From NCBI GenBank assembly GCA_024403415.1, contig JAKSRY010000003.1:84858-148857 (forward strand): a DNA stretch of 64,000 nt, in the 5' to 3' direction. The stretch comes from Lachnospiraceae bacterium. Its GTDB lineage: Bacteria > Bacillota > Clostridia > Lachnospirales > Lachnospiraceae. Made by a program: the position numbers and the translations under genes. A model generated the notes under the pieces. That model worked only from the letters and a program-made list of their open reading frames with translations. It was not told the DNA's origin and did not search any database. Below are positions 1-9,480 of the stretch, piece after piece (within the stretch, counting starts at the first letter, position 1; the number at the start of each line of letters is the position of its first letter).

Positions 1-1874
1 TCATACTCATATCCAAGTCTCTTACAGTTTTCTCTGATAAAGGACGTATCAAACTTTGCATTATGTGCAACAAGGACACAGTCCTTACAAAAATCCAAAA
101 ACTTAGGTAAAACATTTTCTATCGTTTCTGCATCTTTTACCATTTCATCAGTAATTGACGTAAGTTTAACAATTTTAAATGGAATCGGAACCTGCGGATT
201 AACAAATGTTGAAAATCTGTCTACAATCTCGCCATTTAATATCTTTACGGCTCCAATTTCGATAATTCTGTTCTTTTCAGACGAGAATCCTGTAGTTTCC
301 AAATCAAAAACTACAAAAGGAACAGAAAAATCATAATTCTTATCATTTTCAATAGTCTTTTGATAATCATCTACAAGATAGCCCTCACAGCCGTAAATAA
401 TCTTAAAGAAGTTCTGTCTGTCGAAAGTTTTTCCTTCGGCTTCAAGCTTCTTCTTTTCTGCTCCTGCAAGGTCCTGCCAGGTATGGAACGCTTCCGTAAA
501 TGCATGTACTACACCATGGTCTGTAATTGCAATAGCCGGGTGTCCCCAATTGTAAGCAGTCTTAACAAGTGCAGATGCATCCGAAATACCATCCATATCG
601 GACATCTTTGTATGACAATGCAATTCAACCCTTTTAAGAGTGCTGTTATCTTTTCTCTTTATTCTGGTATCTGCCGCCTTCTTAATACCCCAGATTCTGT
701 CTATGGCAAGTTCATCATCATATTTATCATATTTAACGGAACCCTTAAGTTTAATGAAGCTTCCAACCTTGAACTTTTCTTCGATTTCAGCTACTTCTTC
801 ATTCTGAAGGAACAGCTTAAACCTAAGCGAATCGGTAAAATCAGACACATCGTACATAAGCATTGTTCTTTTACCGTCACGCAGTTCTCTTGGATCGCTA
901 TGTCCCACAATCTGTCCGCTTATAAACACGTCACCTTTAGTTTCACTAAGAATATTCTCAATTATAACCGGTTCCTCATCTTCAAAATCTCTTCCGTAAA
1001 GAACATCAGGATTATCCGAAACATATTTTTCCCTGGGTTTTCTTGTAAAATCATTTTCTGATTTATTCTTAAAGTTCTTCTCCAGGGTAAGTTTCTTTCC
1101 CTCTGATGCTTCATTACCCTTTTTAGATTTATCTTCACCTGACTTAGCCTTCTTTGCATCAGCTGCATTTTCACTGCCGCCAGTCTTCTCACCTTCACTC
1201 ACCTTTTGTGTCTGCAAGCCTTCACCGGAATTAGTCTCATTATCAGCTCCGATTTCTTCTGCAGAAGTTACAGCATTATCATTACCTTCTGAATTGTCTG
1301 CATCCTGATTATTCTTATTGATGCTCTCAACACGAACAAAACTGATATCTGCCGATCTGTCCTTTTTAGGCATTGGAATAATATCAACAATAACCTCCGT
1401 CGGCACACCAAATCTCTCGAGAAAAACCTTCTCGATAATATGCTTCATTTCGTCTTTCTTTAATGAATAATATCCATTATCCATAACACTCATCCTGAGT
1501 GTTGAAGAATCGTCAAAGCTAAATTCTGCATTGTCGAACATCATTTTTTCGACAACACTATATTTCTCAAGTTCAAGTGAAAGACTATCTTTATATTCAT
1601 CAAAAAGAATCTCTGCCGTATAAGAATCCGAGAGGTTATAAGATTCCACAACTTTAACTTTTCCGGCATTTTTAACAAATAATGATTTTCTGATCAGCTT
1701 TTCAACCCGATAAATCGAAGCCTTGGGAATAACATGGTCAGAAACAATGAACACACGAATAGAGTCCCGGCTTTTCGTAGCCAGAACCTGTGTAACAAGA
1801 ACATCCTCAAACAGTTCCTGATTTCTTTTATCCAAATTTAATGTCTTAAAAACGTCTGTAAATTTCTTTTCCAT
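1..1874 (-). CDS. polC: DNA polymerase III alpha subunit, PolC type (C-terminus outside window)
   Basis: Replicative DNA polymerase of Firmicutes. About 624 residues of the N-terminal half are present; the gene runs off the left edge, so the polymerase palm/fingers are not seen. Visible in order: the PolC N-terminal domain, a low-complexity Glu/Lys/Asn/Ser-rich linker (about residues 185-265), an OB fold, the first half of the PHP domain (HCHTKMSDMDG), and the DEDD 3'-5' exonuclease inserted in PHP (motif FDLETTG, later AHNAKFD). The start ATG at 1874 fits the family start MEKKF. It lies 12 bp after the ispG stop, so it is probably co-transcribed with ispG. The linker is longer than I would expect for the family. 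Confidence 0.95.
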   Translation of the reverse strand, partial: MEKKFTDVFKTLNLDKRNQELFEDVLVTQVLATKSRDSIRVFIVSDHVIPKASIYRVEKLIRKSLFVKNAGKVKVVESYNLSDSYTAEILFDEYKDSLSLELEKYSVVEKMMFDNAEFSFDDSSTLRMSVMDNGYYSLKKDEMKHIIEKVFLERFGVPTEVIVDIIPMPKKDRSADISFVRVESINKNNQDADNSEGNDNAVTSAEEIGADNETNSGEGLQTQKVSEGEKTGGSENAADAKKAKSGEDKSKKGNEASEGKKLTLEKNFKNKSENDFTRKPREKYVSDNPDVLYGRDFEDEEPVIIENILSETKGDVFISGQIVGHSDPRELRDGKRTMLMYDVSDFTDSLRFKLFLQNEEVAEIEEKFKVGSFIKLKGSVKYDKYDDELAIDRIWGIKKAADTRIKRKDNSTLKRVELHCHTKMSDMDGISDASALVKTAYNWGHPAIAITDHGVVHAFTEAFHTWQDLAGAEKKKLEAEGKTFDRQNFFKIIYGCEGYLVDDYQKTIENDKNYDFSVPFVVFDLETTGFSSEKNRIIEIGAVKILNGEIVDRFSTFVNPQVPIPFKIVKLTSITDEMVKDAETIENVLPKFLDFCKDCVLVAHNAKFDTSFIRENCKRLGYEY

Positions 1875-1886
1875 TGATTTAATCTG

Positions 1887-2942
1887 TTATTTTCCCCAGT
1901 TATCCAATTCATATTTCAATGTATTGATAAACTCGCTCTCAGGTATTTTGCGAACTATTTCACCCTTCCGGATCAGAAGACCTTCTCCAATCCCTCCGGC
2001 GATTCCTATATCTGCTTCCTTGGCTTCGCCCGGACCATTAACAGCACACCCCATTACCGCAACTTTAATATCAAGGTCATAACCGGAAGTAAGTGTCTCA
2101 ACCTCATTGGCCAGCGAAATCAGATCTATTTTGGTTCTTCCGCAGGTCGGACATGATACAACCTCTATTCCGCCTTTACGCAATCCCAGAGTCTTTAATA
2201 TAATCTTTGCAGATTTTATTTCTTCTACAGGATCGGCCGATAAAGATACACGAATTGTATCTCCAATTCCCTGGTTAAGTATTATTCCAAGACCTACAGA
2301 GGATTTAATATTACCTCTAAGCACAGTTCCGGATTCTGTAATTCCCACATGCAATGGATAATTGGTTTTCTTTGCGATAAGTTCATGCGCTTTAACACAC
2401 ATCATTACATCTGACGTCTTAATAGAAATGACAATATTGTCATAGTTTACAGCTTCTATCATCCCAACCTTATCAAGTGCACTTTCAACTATTCCTTCAG
2501 CTGTAACACCGTTATATTTTTCTACCAGTTCCTTTTCAAGAGACCCCGAGTTGACGCCTACCCTAATAGGTATATTCCTCTCCTTGGCCACTTTTACTAC
2601 TTCTTCAAGCTTTTCTCTGCCACCAATATTACCGGGGTTAATCCTTATCTTATCTGCTCCGTTTTCCATAGCAAGAATTGCCATTTTGTAATCAAAATGA
2701 ATATCTGCAACAAGCGGAATATGAATTTGTTTCTTAATCTCGGATAATGCCTTAGCTGATGCTTCATTTGGTACAGTACATCTTATTATTTCGCATCCTG
2801 CTTCTTCTAGTTTAAGAATCTGACTTACTGTTTTCTCAACATCCTCTGTCGGTGTATTAGTCATGGACTGTATGAGTATCGGATTTCCTCCTCCAATCAC
2901 ACGATTACCTATTTTTACTATTTTAGTATTATCTCTATGCAT
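1887..2942 (-). CDS. ispG: 4-hydroxy-3-methylbut-2-enyl diphosphate synthase (flavodoxin/ferredoxin), IspG
   Basis: Penultimate step of the MEP isoprenoid pathway: reductive ring opening of methylerythritol cyclodiphosphate, using a [4Fe-4S] cluster. 351 residues, normal for the short bacterial form. The N-terminal TIM barrel starts near [11 protein letters not shown]; the cluster ligands are visible in [12 protein letters not shown] and [10 protein letters not shown] near the C-terminus. The reading frame is open further upstream (TTG at 3059), but the ATG at 2942 follows an AGAGGAAA ribosome binding site and matches the family start, and the extension would cross a GC hairpin. Dxr of the same pathway is nearby. 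Confidence 0.95.
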   Translation of the reverse strand: MHRDNTKIVKIGNRVIGGGNPILIQSMTNTPTEDVEKTVSQILKLEEAGCEIIRCTVPNEASAKALSEIKKQIHIPLVADIHFDYKMAILAMENGADKIRINPGNIGGREKLEEVVKVAKERNIPIRVGVNSGSLEKELVEKYNGVTAEGIVESALDKVGMIEAVNYDNIVISIKTSDVMMCVKAHELIAKKTNYPLHVGITESGTVLRGNIKSSVGLGIILNQGIGDTIRVSLSADPVEEIKSAKIILKTLGLRKGGIEVVSCPTCGRTKIDLISLANEVETLTSGYDLDIKVAVMGCAVNGPGEAKEADIGIAGGIGEGLLIRKGEIVRKIPESEFINTLKYELDNWGK

Positions 2943-3009
2943 ATATTTTCCTCTGTTACAATTAATAATTGTTATATTTGTATGAAACAATAACTTCTTC
3001 CAGTCAAAT

Positions 3010-3033
3010 ATTCCCCGACTTATGCCGGGGAAT
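3010..3033 (-). other. GC-rich hairpin in ispG leader
   Basis: Perfect 8-bp inverted repeat ATTCCCCG / CGGGGAAT with a short loop, lying between the mini-ORF at 3082-3120 and the ispG start. On the minus strand no long U-run follows, so it is not a standard terminator; it may be an RNA element of the leader. Confidence 0.4.
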
Positions 3034-3081
3034 AAAATATATAGTATGCGCAGAGCCAATTATGGGATGCGCTAATCGAGG

Positions 3082-3120
3082 TTAGATGTCCTTAATAAGG
3101 ACCTTTGAGGTATTTTTCAT
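3082..3120 (-). CDS. putative 12-residue leader peptide upstream of ispG
   Basis: ATG at 3120 reads MKNTSKVLIKDI then TAA. It has a very strong ribosome binding site (AAAGGAGG, 6-7 nt from the ATG). The end of the ORF contains the near-perfect inverted repeat GTCCTT-ATT-AAGGAC. It is placed 140 nt upstream of ispG on the same strand with a GC hairpin between them, the geometry of a translated leader. No run of one regulatory codon is evident. Could be chance, but the SD is stronger than that of ispG itself. Confidence 0.4.
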   Translation of the reverse strand: MKNTSKVLIKDI

Positions 3121-3198
3121 ATTTGCTACCTCCTTTCCTCGCCTTCTATTTTATCAAATATAACAAAAACACGAAATAACTTTTCTAAAAATGTTTGC

Positions 3199-4470
3199 CT
3201 AATTTGATAACAGAAATTCTCTGCTTTCATATAAATCTCCTGAAGATGTCTTTGCAATGACAGTTACTGCAACAGGTTTCTGAGGCAATGATTCTGAGGG
3301 AATCTCCAGAGTCACCTTGTCCTCTACTTTATATACGCAGTTGTCTTTAAGCAGCACCTTTCTGTCGCTGTTATCGACAAGATCAACCCACATATCATTT
3401 CTTATATTTTGAGTTTTTCCAAGCAGCATTCCTATAATAAATACTCCTATAAGCCATAGTCCCGGCATTTTCTTTTCGGTAAGCCAAATCTGTTTTTCTT
3501 TAGTCACCGCCGTCCTTCTTCCTCTTGGAAAATATATAATACTCATATGAATAAGAAGTGTTATTGCAATGCATATTATCAGTACCCCTATATATTCATA
3601 AGACAAATCTATCCCTTTGGTTATTATTGGCTTTATTAACATTGCAAGTAAGAACATGTATAAAAATGCCACCAGAATCTTTCTTATTTCAAAAGCTATA
3701 TTTCTACTGCCCATCTTACGGAAATCATTAATGTCATTCTTTATTTCATCCACATTCTGATATCTTTTCAACGGGTTCTCCTGTGTACACTTCAGCACGA
3801 TCTGTTCTGTCTTCTTTGAAATACTCCTATTGCGAAATCGTATATTGTCTGCCGTCACTTTCTTATCATCCGGATGTTCACAGGTTAACAGTTCACGCAA
3901 TATTTTTCCGATACTATATATATCCGCACTCTTTTCTGCCTTTTGAGACTTAAATATTTCCGGAGCACTATATCCCCTTGTGCCATAATTAGCTTTACTT
4001 TCAATATCTGAATAATCTCTTTTGACTACTGCCCCAAAATCCAGAAGTACTACTCTTTCCTCGGGTGTAATAATAATATTTGATGGTTTTAAGTCTCGAT
4101 AAATGATTGTCGGTTTTGATTCATGCAAAACCTTTAAGATATCACACAGCTGACCTATAATATCCAATGCCTTCGTTTCTCCAACCTTCCCCTTACTTCT
4201 CATATAATCAAGAAGAGTCGTTCCTTCAATATATTCCATAACAAGATAATCATTATTTCCATCTGACCAGCAATCATATATTTCCGGGAGTCCTGCATGC
4301 TTTATATTCTTTAACACTTCTATTTCTCCCTCTGTAATATGGCCTGTCCTGGCCTCTTTGATTGCCACCTTTCGTCCAAGCCTTTGGTCTTTAGCAAGAA
4401 ATACCACTCCGAAATTACCTCTTCCGATTATATTTATTAATTCATATTTATTATCCAGTATCATTTCCAT
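3199..4470 (-). CDS. membrane-anchored Ser/Thr protein kinase (PknB/Hanks type)
   Basis: 423 residues. Kinase domain about residues 8-250: glycine loop GRGNFGVVF, VAIK with Lys38, catalytic loop YRDLKPSN (Asp126), DFG at Asp144, then an APE motif (SAPEIF). All catalytic residues are present, so it should be active. Three hydrophobic segments follow (about 262-284, 290-310, 335-352) and an extracytoplasmic beta-rich tail of about 70 residues; there are no PASTA repeats. The start overlaps the phosphatase stop by 10 bp, so the two are translationally coupled. The pair interrupts the usual rseP-ispG neighbourhood. Substrates are unknown. Confidence 0.9.
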   Translation of the reverse strand: MEMILDNKYELINIIGRGNFGVVFLAKDQRLGRKVAIKEARTGHITEGEIEVLKNIKHAGLPEIYDCWSDGNNDYLVMEYIEGTTLLDYMRSKGKVGETKALDIIGQLCDILKVLHESKPTIIYRDLKPSNIIITPEERVVLLDFGAVVKRDYSDIESKANYGTRGYSAPEIFKSQKAEKSADIYSIGKILRELLTCEHPDDKKVTADNIRFRNRSISKKTEQIVLKCTQENPLKRYQNVDEIKNDINDFRKMGSRNIAFEIRKILVAFLYMFLLAMLIKPIITKGIDLSYEYIGVLIICIAITLLIHMSIIYFPRGRRTAVTKEKQIWLTEKKMPGLWLIGVFIIGMLLGKTQNIRNDMWVDLVDNSDRKVLLKDNCVYKVEDKVTLEIPSESLPQKPVAVTVIAKTSSGDLYESREFLLSN

Positions 4471-5195
4471 ATAAATATATCCTTTCTTGGAACTATATAA
4501 ATTGCTGATATATTGTCCTTTTCTCCGAGTTTTTTCAGTTTCTTTCCTATTTCTTTGAGACGAATCTCAATCTGTTCCTCCGACTCGATATCTTTAGGAT
4601 TAAGACCATAAGCATAATCGGATTTTCTCTTTATAAATCCGTCTGTACATATCAAAAATCCTTCATTACGATGTATAAAGCCTGATGCAACATAGGGCTT
4701 TTGATATCTGCAGTTACCTATACAGTGTGATAATGACCCGTCAGTATTATGATGTATCGGTGTGATTATTTTTGATTTATTTCTTTTGATTTTAATGATT
4801 GCCGAATCGCCTAAATGAATAATCAGAAATCTTTTTTTGAATATGATCAGAAATGAAAAAGTGCTGCCAAGATTTATATTTTTATATACGGCATATTCCG
4901 CAAACTGTTTATATAGTTTGAATATTGCCTGTAACAAAATCCTTCTTGCAAAGAAAAGGCTCCTGCCATTTATCAGTTTTGGAAGAACTTTCTCTTCCAT
5001 GATTGAATGTATCTCCTCCAGTATGTATCCGCTTGCTTTTTCTCCCTCTTCCAGAGATCCTATTCCGTCGCAGACCATACCATATATAAGCTGACCTCTA
5101 AAAGTTCTCTCAACCTCCAGAAGGAGTGAATCTTCATTACGATTTCGGCTCCCCGCATCCCAGTATGCACTTGATAAATATTTCAATATATACAT
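4461..5195 (-). CDS. PP2C-family (PPM) protein phosphatase
   Basis: Mn/Mg-dependent Ser/Thr phosphatase, 241-244 residues, cytoplasmic. Metal-binding motifs are visible: NEDS near the N-terminus, VCDGIGS, LGDSAI, CTDGF and the terminal KDNISAI. Partner of the overlapping downstream kinase, presumably dephosphorylating the same targets. The ATG at 5195 directly abuts its GGAGG sequence (no spacer), so translation may really begin at the TTG at 5186, which has a 9-nt spacing; the protein would then begin at KYLSSAYWDAG. Smaller and more divergent than PrpC/Stp1 but motifs are intact. Confidence 0.88.
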   Translation of the reverse strand: MYILKYLSSAYWDAGSRNRNEDSLLLEVERTFRGQLIYGMVCDGIGSLEEGEKASGYILEEIHSIMEEKVLPKLINGRSLFFARRILLQAIFKLYKQFAEYAVYKNINLGSTFSFLIIFKKRFLIIHLGDSAIIKIKRNKSKIITPIHHNTDGSLSHCIGNCRYQKPYVASGFIHRNEGFLICTDGFIKRKSDYAYGLNPKDIESEEQIEIRLKEIGKKLKKLGEKDNISAIYIVPRKDIFIWK

Positions 5196-5498
5196 CCTCC
5201 AAACCAGATAAATAAAAACAGTGATTATAAATCAGGAATCAATTCTGAAAAACTGATGTGAAAACAGATATAAGATATCATTTGAAAGTGAAATGATTAT
5301 AATATAATAAAAAAGAAACTTCTATTCGTAAAAATGTACAAATCATATTTTTGTGCATTATCACTAAAGAAGCTTCTTTTTATGATTATTAAAAATGATT
5401 CAACTCTAAAAAAATGTAATATTTACCGATCATTCCAGCATCTTTTCTCTTCAAAAAAATGCACAAATCCCGGCTCGAAACACAAAATAAATCACACG
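5196..5498. other. intergenic region, rseP / phosphatase
   Basis: About 300 bases without a convincing gene. It holds a long imperfect hairpin (arms about 5309-5323 and 5364-5378, AAAAAGAA.CTTCT against AGAAG.TTCTTTTT, with an inner GTACAAA/TTTGTGC pairing), possibly the end of the rseP transcript, and a TATAAT-like -10 on the minus strand (5296-5301) that could serve the phosphatase-kinase pair. No clear -35. Confidence 0.35.
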
Positions 5499-6548
5499 CT
5501 AGTGAAAGAATTTCATAATGTCATTAAAGAATACAAACACTACAAGACCAAGCAGCAATGCCATTCCAACAAGTGTAACATAGCCTTCCTTGTCTCGCGG
5601 AATAGGTTTTCTCCTTATAAGTTCAATTATAAGGAACAGTAATCTTCCTCCATCAAGTCCCGGAATCGGCAAAAGATTCATAACTGCAAGGTTTGCGGAC
5701 AAAAGCATCATAATATTAACCATCGAAAGAACCGTATTAAGTACACCGTATTCCTTCGCAACAGTATAAGTCTCGTCTACAACCTTTACTATTCCGACAG
5801 GTCCTGCCAGATCATCCTTTCCAACCTGGCCCGTAAAGAGCATCTTGATTCCATCAATAGTTGCTCTTAATATATATTCAACATTATAAAATCCATATTT
5901 AAGACTCTGCCCTGCAGAACAGTCTATTTTTCTTCCGTTAATGATTCCGATATAATATCTGTTATCTTCCGTATCAAATTTCGGAGTAACCTTATACTCG
6001 ATTTCTTTTCCGTCTCTCTCAATGCAGATTGTCATTTCTTCACCCTGCGAATAATAGGATGAAAAGGATACCTCCTCAGCAAGATGTATCGAATGGCCAT
6101 TTATTTCGGTAATTATATCTCCGGGCCTAAGTCCCGCTTCCTCTGCTCCGGAATTTTCAATAATCTCCTGGATTTCAGGAATTGTAACACCCGAAGTCGA
6201 TGCCAGTATTACACCACAGATATATGCGAGAAAGATATTAAAAACAGGACCCGCAAGTGTTGTAGCTATTCTTGCCCATACCGAAGCTTTTAGGAAGGAA
6301 CCATCCTTCAGTTCAACACCTTCCTCCAATTCATCGAGTCCATCAAATACGCAGGCCCCTCCAAAAGGAAGCGCACGAATGGAAAACTCCGTGTCATTTC
6401 TTGTCCATTTGATAATTTTAGGTCCGATTCCTACAAAGAATTCCGTTGCATGAATACCATTCTTCTTGGCCACAATATAATGTCCAAACTCATGACAAAC
6501 TACGAGAATCGAGAATATTAATAAAAATATAATAATAGAAACTACCAC
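5499..6548 (-). CDS. rseP: site-2 intramembrane zinc metalloprotease RseP (M50)
   Basis: Cleaves transmembrane anchors such as anti-sigma factors. 349 residues. HEFGHY zinc motif in the first membrane segment (about residue 19), a PDZ domain around residues 115-185, and the second zinc-ligand segment NLLPIPGLDGGRLLF in a later membrane segment. Start is GTG at 6548 behind GGAGG with 6-7 nt spacing. Located between dxr and the kinase/phosphatase pair in the conserved cdsA-dxr-rseP order. Length is typical. Confidence 0.93.
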   Translation of the reverse strand: MVVSIIIFLLIFSILVVCHEFGHYIVAKKNGIHATEFFVGIGPKIIKWTRNDTEFSIRALPFGGACVFDGLDELEEGVELKDGSFLKASVWARIATTLAGPVFNIFLAYICGVILASTSGVTIPEIQEIIENSGAEEAGLRPGDIITEINGHSIHLAEEVSFSSYYSQGEEMTICIERDGKEIEYKVTPKFDTEDNRYYIGIINGRKIDCSAGQSLKYGFYNVEYILRATIDGIKMLFTGQVGKDDLAGPVGIVKVVDETYTVAKEYGVLNTVLSMVNIMMLLSANLAVMNLLPIPGLDGGRLLFLIIELIRRKPIPRDKEGYVTLVGMALLLGLVVFVFFNDIMKFFH

Positions 6549-6583
6549 AAAAAACCTCCAACAGTCTGCATTAAGTAAATTTC

Positions 6584-7729
6584 TTAAAACTTCATTTCTG
6601 CAATCAGATCATATGCTTCCTGTTCAGAATCAAGAATTTCTTCAACAGACGGATTCTCTATCACTTTATGATTAGACATAGCCTCTGCAATAATATCGTA
6701 TATATCAAGAAAATGTATCTTATCATTCAGGAATAAGGCAACTGCCTTTTCATTAGCTGCATTAAACACCGTAGGCATACTTCCGCCTATGTCCATGGCT
6801 TCATAAGCCATTTTCAACCCCTTAAAGGTTTCTATATCCGGTTCCTCAAAGGTTATACTCTTAAGTGCCTTCAGGTCAAGCCTTCCTGTATCCATCGGTC
6901 TTCTGTCAGGATAAAAAAGAGCATATTGAATCGGAAGCTTCATATCGGGAACTCCCATCTGTGCAATAACTGCACCATCTACAAATTCCACACCTGAATG
7001 TATAATGCTTTGAGGATGAATTATAACGTCAATCTTTTCACGTTCAACCCCAAACAGCCACTTAGCTTCCATCACCTCAAGTCCTTTATTTACAAGAGTC
7101 GCTGAATCAATTGTAATCTTCTGCCCCATACTCCAGTTCGGGTGCTTAAGTGCATCGTATTTAGTTTTTCCCTGAAGATCCTCTGTTTTAAGTCCTCTGA
7201 ACGGGCCACCTGATGCTGTTAGCAGAATTTTAGATATTCTTTCTTTGTTTTCACCATTTAATGACTGAAAGATTGCACTATGTTCAGAATCAACCGGAAG
7301 AATCGCTACATTATTCTCTTTTGCAAGCGGAATAATGATATGTCCCGCAGTAACAAGGGTTTCTTTATTTGCAAGCGCAATAGTTTTCTTTTCCTTAATG
7401 GCCGCTATTGTAGGTCTGATACCAATCATTCCAACAATCGCAGTGACCAGCACTTCACTCTGCGGCATTACCGCCATCTCAAGCATTCCGTCCATGCCTG
7501 ACAGAATCTTAACATCAGTATCTTTAACTCTGTCAGCAAGCTCATTAGCTTTATTGGCATCACCCATAACTGCAACCAAAGGCTTAAATTCACGTATCTG
7601 TTTTTCCATGAGCTCAACATTTGAACCTGCCGCAAGTCCCACGACATTAAGATCAGGATTTGCTCTCACAACATCAAGTGTCTGTGTTCCGATTGAACCT
7701 GTCGAACCCAGTATAGCTATATTTTTCAT
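6584..7729 (-). CDS. dxr: 1-deoxy-D-xylulose 5-phosphate reductoisomerase
   Basis: First committed step of the MEP pathway: NADPH-dependent rearrangement and reduction of DXP to MEP. 381 residues. Rossmann motif GSTGSIGTQ at the N-terminus; DSEHSAIFQ and LTASGGPFR active-site segments; C-terminal helical domain. The ATG at 7729 has a GGAG site 7 nt upstream; an in-frame ATG at 7741 lacks one. Followed 35 bp later by rseP and preceded by cdsA, and functionally tied to ispG and uppS in this window. Confidence 0.96.
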   Translation of the reverse strand: MKNIAILGSTGSIGTQTLDVVRANPDLNVVGLAAGSNVELMEKQIREFKPLVAVMGDANKANELADRVKDTDVKILSGMDGMLEMAVMPQSEVLVTAIVGMIGIRPTIAAIKEKKTIALANKETLVTAGHIIIPLAKENNVAILPVDSEHSAIFQSLNGENKERISKILLTASGGPFRGLKTEDLQGKTKYDALKHPNWSMGQKITIDSATLVNKGLEVMEAKWLFGVEREKIDVIIHPQSIIHSGVEFVDGAVIAQMGVPDMKLPIQYALFYPDRRPMDTGRLDLKALKSITFEEPDIETFKGLKMAYEAMDIGGSMPTVFNAANEKAVALFLNDKIHFLDIYDIIAEAMSNHKVIENPSVEEILDSEQEAYDLIAEMKF

Positions 7730-7764
7730 GTAAATCTCCATTCAAAGATAATCAATGTATATTT

Positions 7765-8628
7765 TTATCCTCTGAGAAGAAGGTAAGTCAGAAAGTAAAT
7801 GATAGGTGCTGTAAAAATAACAGAATCGAATCTGTCCATCACACCTCCATGACCCGGAATAAGTTTTCCGTAATCTTTTATTTCTTCATTCCTTTTAATT
7901 CCGGATGCTGCAAGATCTCCAATCTGTGAAATAATTGCACCAACAGCTGCAATTATAGTGAACCATAAGGTTACATTTTCCATTTCAATCCTTGGAGCGA
8001 ATACAAAATATGAAACAAGTCCACCAACAAGAGCCGAACCTACAACACCTCCGACAGCACCTTCGATTGATTTCTTCGGACTGAGAATCGGCGCAAGCTT
8101 ATGCTTTCCGATCAGCATACCCACACAATAAGCCGCAGTATCACAAATCCATGAACTTATGAAAATCATCCAGACGGCATACTCACCATTTGGAAGACAT
8201 CTTGTCATATAAATGAATGTAAGCATTATCGGACCATATATGAAATTAAAGAAGCTCATCATAATCTGTCTCGAATTCAATTTGGGGAAGGTTAATACAT
8301 AGAGGGCCATAAATGCCATAAGCACACCAAACAATGCGACAAGAAGATATATTCTGTCATCAACAAACACCATTATCAGGTAATAGCCTATGATTCCGAT
8401 ATATCCAATCAATTCCATAGCCGAGAAACAGAATAAGGCATTGCTTACACCTTCATTTTCAGGCTGTTTCTTTGTATATCCCGAAAGTTTGCAGGTTTTC
8501 ATAAGTTCTCGATAAGCTATAAGCGACAGTAAAAGTGTCATTCCTGAAAGAACATAGCCTCCAAACACAAGCATTCCTGTCAAAATAATTGTTAACACTG
8601 CACCACTGATTAATCTGGTCTTAAACAT
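7765..8628 (-). CDS. cdsA: phosphatidate cytidylyltransferase
   Basis: Makes CDP-diacylglycerol from CTP and phosphatidate, the branch point of phospholipid synthesis. 287 residues, eight or so membrane segments, with the family signature in the C-terminal third (SPKKSIEGAVGG and KLIPGHGGVMDRFDS). AGGAGT site upstream of ATG 8628. Lies 20 bp after uppS and 35 bp before dxr, so one operon. Confidence 0.95.
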   Translation of the reverse strand: MFKTRLISGAVLTIILTGMLVFGGYVLSGMTLLLSLIAYRELMKTCKLSGYTKKQPENEGVSNALFCFSAMELIGYIGIIGYYLIMVFVDDRIYLLVALFGVLMAFMALYVLTFPKLNSRQIMMSFFNFIYGPIMLTFIYMTRCLPNGEYAVWMIFISSWICDTAAYCVGMLIGKHKLAPILSPKKSIEGAVGGVVGSALVGGLVSYFVFAPRIEMENVTLWFTIIAAVGAIISQIGDLAASGIKRNEEIKDYGKLIPGHGGVMDRFDSVIFTAPIIYFLTYLLLRG

Positions 8629-8648
8629 ATAAACTCCTATTTAATAAT

Positions 8649-9395
8649 TTATTTAACTAACTGATCTGACGTTTTACCAAACTTACGCTCTCTATGGTTA
8701 TAAGCCTCGATGGCTTTCATAAGCTCTTCATCATCAAAATCCGGCCACGCAACCTCTGTAAAATATAATTCGGAATATGCCAGTTCCCAAAGAAGAAAGT
8801 TGCTGATTCTCTGCTCATTACAGGTTCTTATAAGCAAATCCGGATCAGGCATTCCCATAAGATCAAGGGAATCATTAAGCATCTTTTCATCTATGTCATC
8901 TGCCATTATCTTTCCGGCTGCAACATCCTTTGCAATTCCTTTTACGGCACGAATTATTTCATCACGTCCGCCATAATTAATTGCTATATTAAAATGAAGT
9001 CCTGTATTATTTTTCGTACCCTCTTCAAGATCACGGATTCGTGTCCTTAAATCCTCGTCAAGCTTTGATTTGTCACCGATAACCCGACAGCAGACATTAT
9101 TCTTATTGGATTTTTCAAGACAGTTTTTCATATACTTTCTCAAAATCTTCATAAGCGCCTCAACTTCCTCAGCCGGGCGGTTCCAGTTCTCTGTGCTGAA
9201 AGCATATACAGTAAGATACTTAATACCCATATCATCTGCAACGGAGAGAATATCTTCAACTGCCTTGGCTCCCTGAAGATGTCCGTAATTACGAGGCATT
9301 CCTTTGGCTTTTGCCCATCTGCCGTTACCATCAAGAATAATAGCCACATGTGAAGGTATATTTAGTCCTTCTATTCTTGCATATTTCTTTTTCAT
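8649..9395 (-). CDS. uppS: isoprenyl transferase (undecaprenyl diphosphate synthase)
   Basis: Cis-prenyltransferase making the C55 carrier lipid for cell-wall synthesis from FPP and IPP. 248 residues. Signature LDGNGRWAKAKGMPRNYGH near residue 22 with the catalytic Asp, STENW motif, and RTCNEQRISNFLLWELAYSE near the C-terminus. ATG 9395 is preceded by TTGGAG at proper spacing; the upstream ATG at 9407 is not. Consumes products of the dxr/ispG pathway encoded next to it. Confidence 0.95.
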   Translation of the reverse strand: MKKKYARIEGLNIPSHVAIILDGNGRWAKAKGMPRNYGHLQGAKAVEDILSVADDMGIKYLTVYAFSTENWNRPAEEVEALMKILRKYMKNCLEKSNKNNVCCRVIGDKSKLDEDLRTRIRDLEEGTKNNTGLHFNIAINYGGRDEIIRAVKGIAKDVAAGKIMADDIDEKMLNDSLDLMGMPDPDLLIRTCNEQRISNFLLWELAYSELYFTEVAWPDFDDEELMKAIEAYNHRERKFGKTSDQLVK

Positions 9396-9413
9396 ATAGA
9401 TCTCCAATTACGT

Positions 9414-9459
9414 GAAAAGAGGCTGGGAATATAACCTATGATAGTTTATTATCCCGGCC
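9414..9459 (-). terminator. intrinsic terminator-like hairpin after frr
   Basis: Inverted repeat GGCTGGGA / TCCCGGCC with AT-rich inner pairing, followed on the minus strand by TCTTTTC. Lies just downstream of frr and upstream of uppS, so it may be a partial terminator within the cluster. Confidence 0.5.
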
Positions 9460-9480
9460 CCTGTATCTTTCAAAATATGA

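Noticed and set aside
360-1061. 233-residue plus-strand reading frame
   Set aside because: Antisense shadow of polC; composition is Phe/Ile/Cys-rich noise.
2943-3059. Longer IspG beginning with TTG at 3059
   Set aside because: It crosses the GC hairpin, lacks an SD, and the family begins at the ATG at 2942.
5334-5642. 102-residue plus-strand reading frame
   Set aside because: Its second half is antisense to rseP and its first half is the AT-rich hairpin region; no homology or SD.
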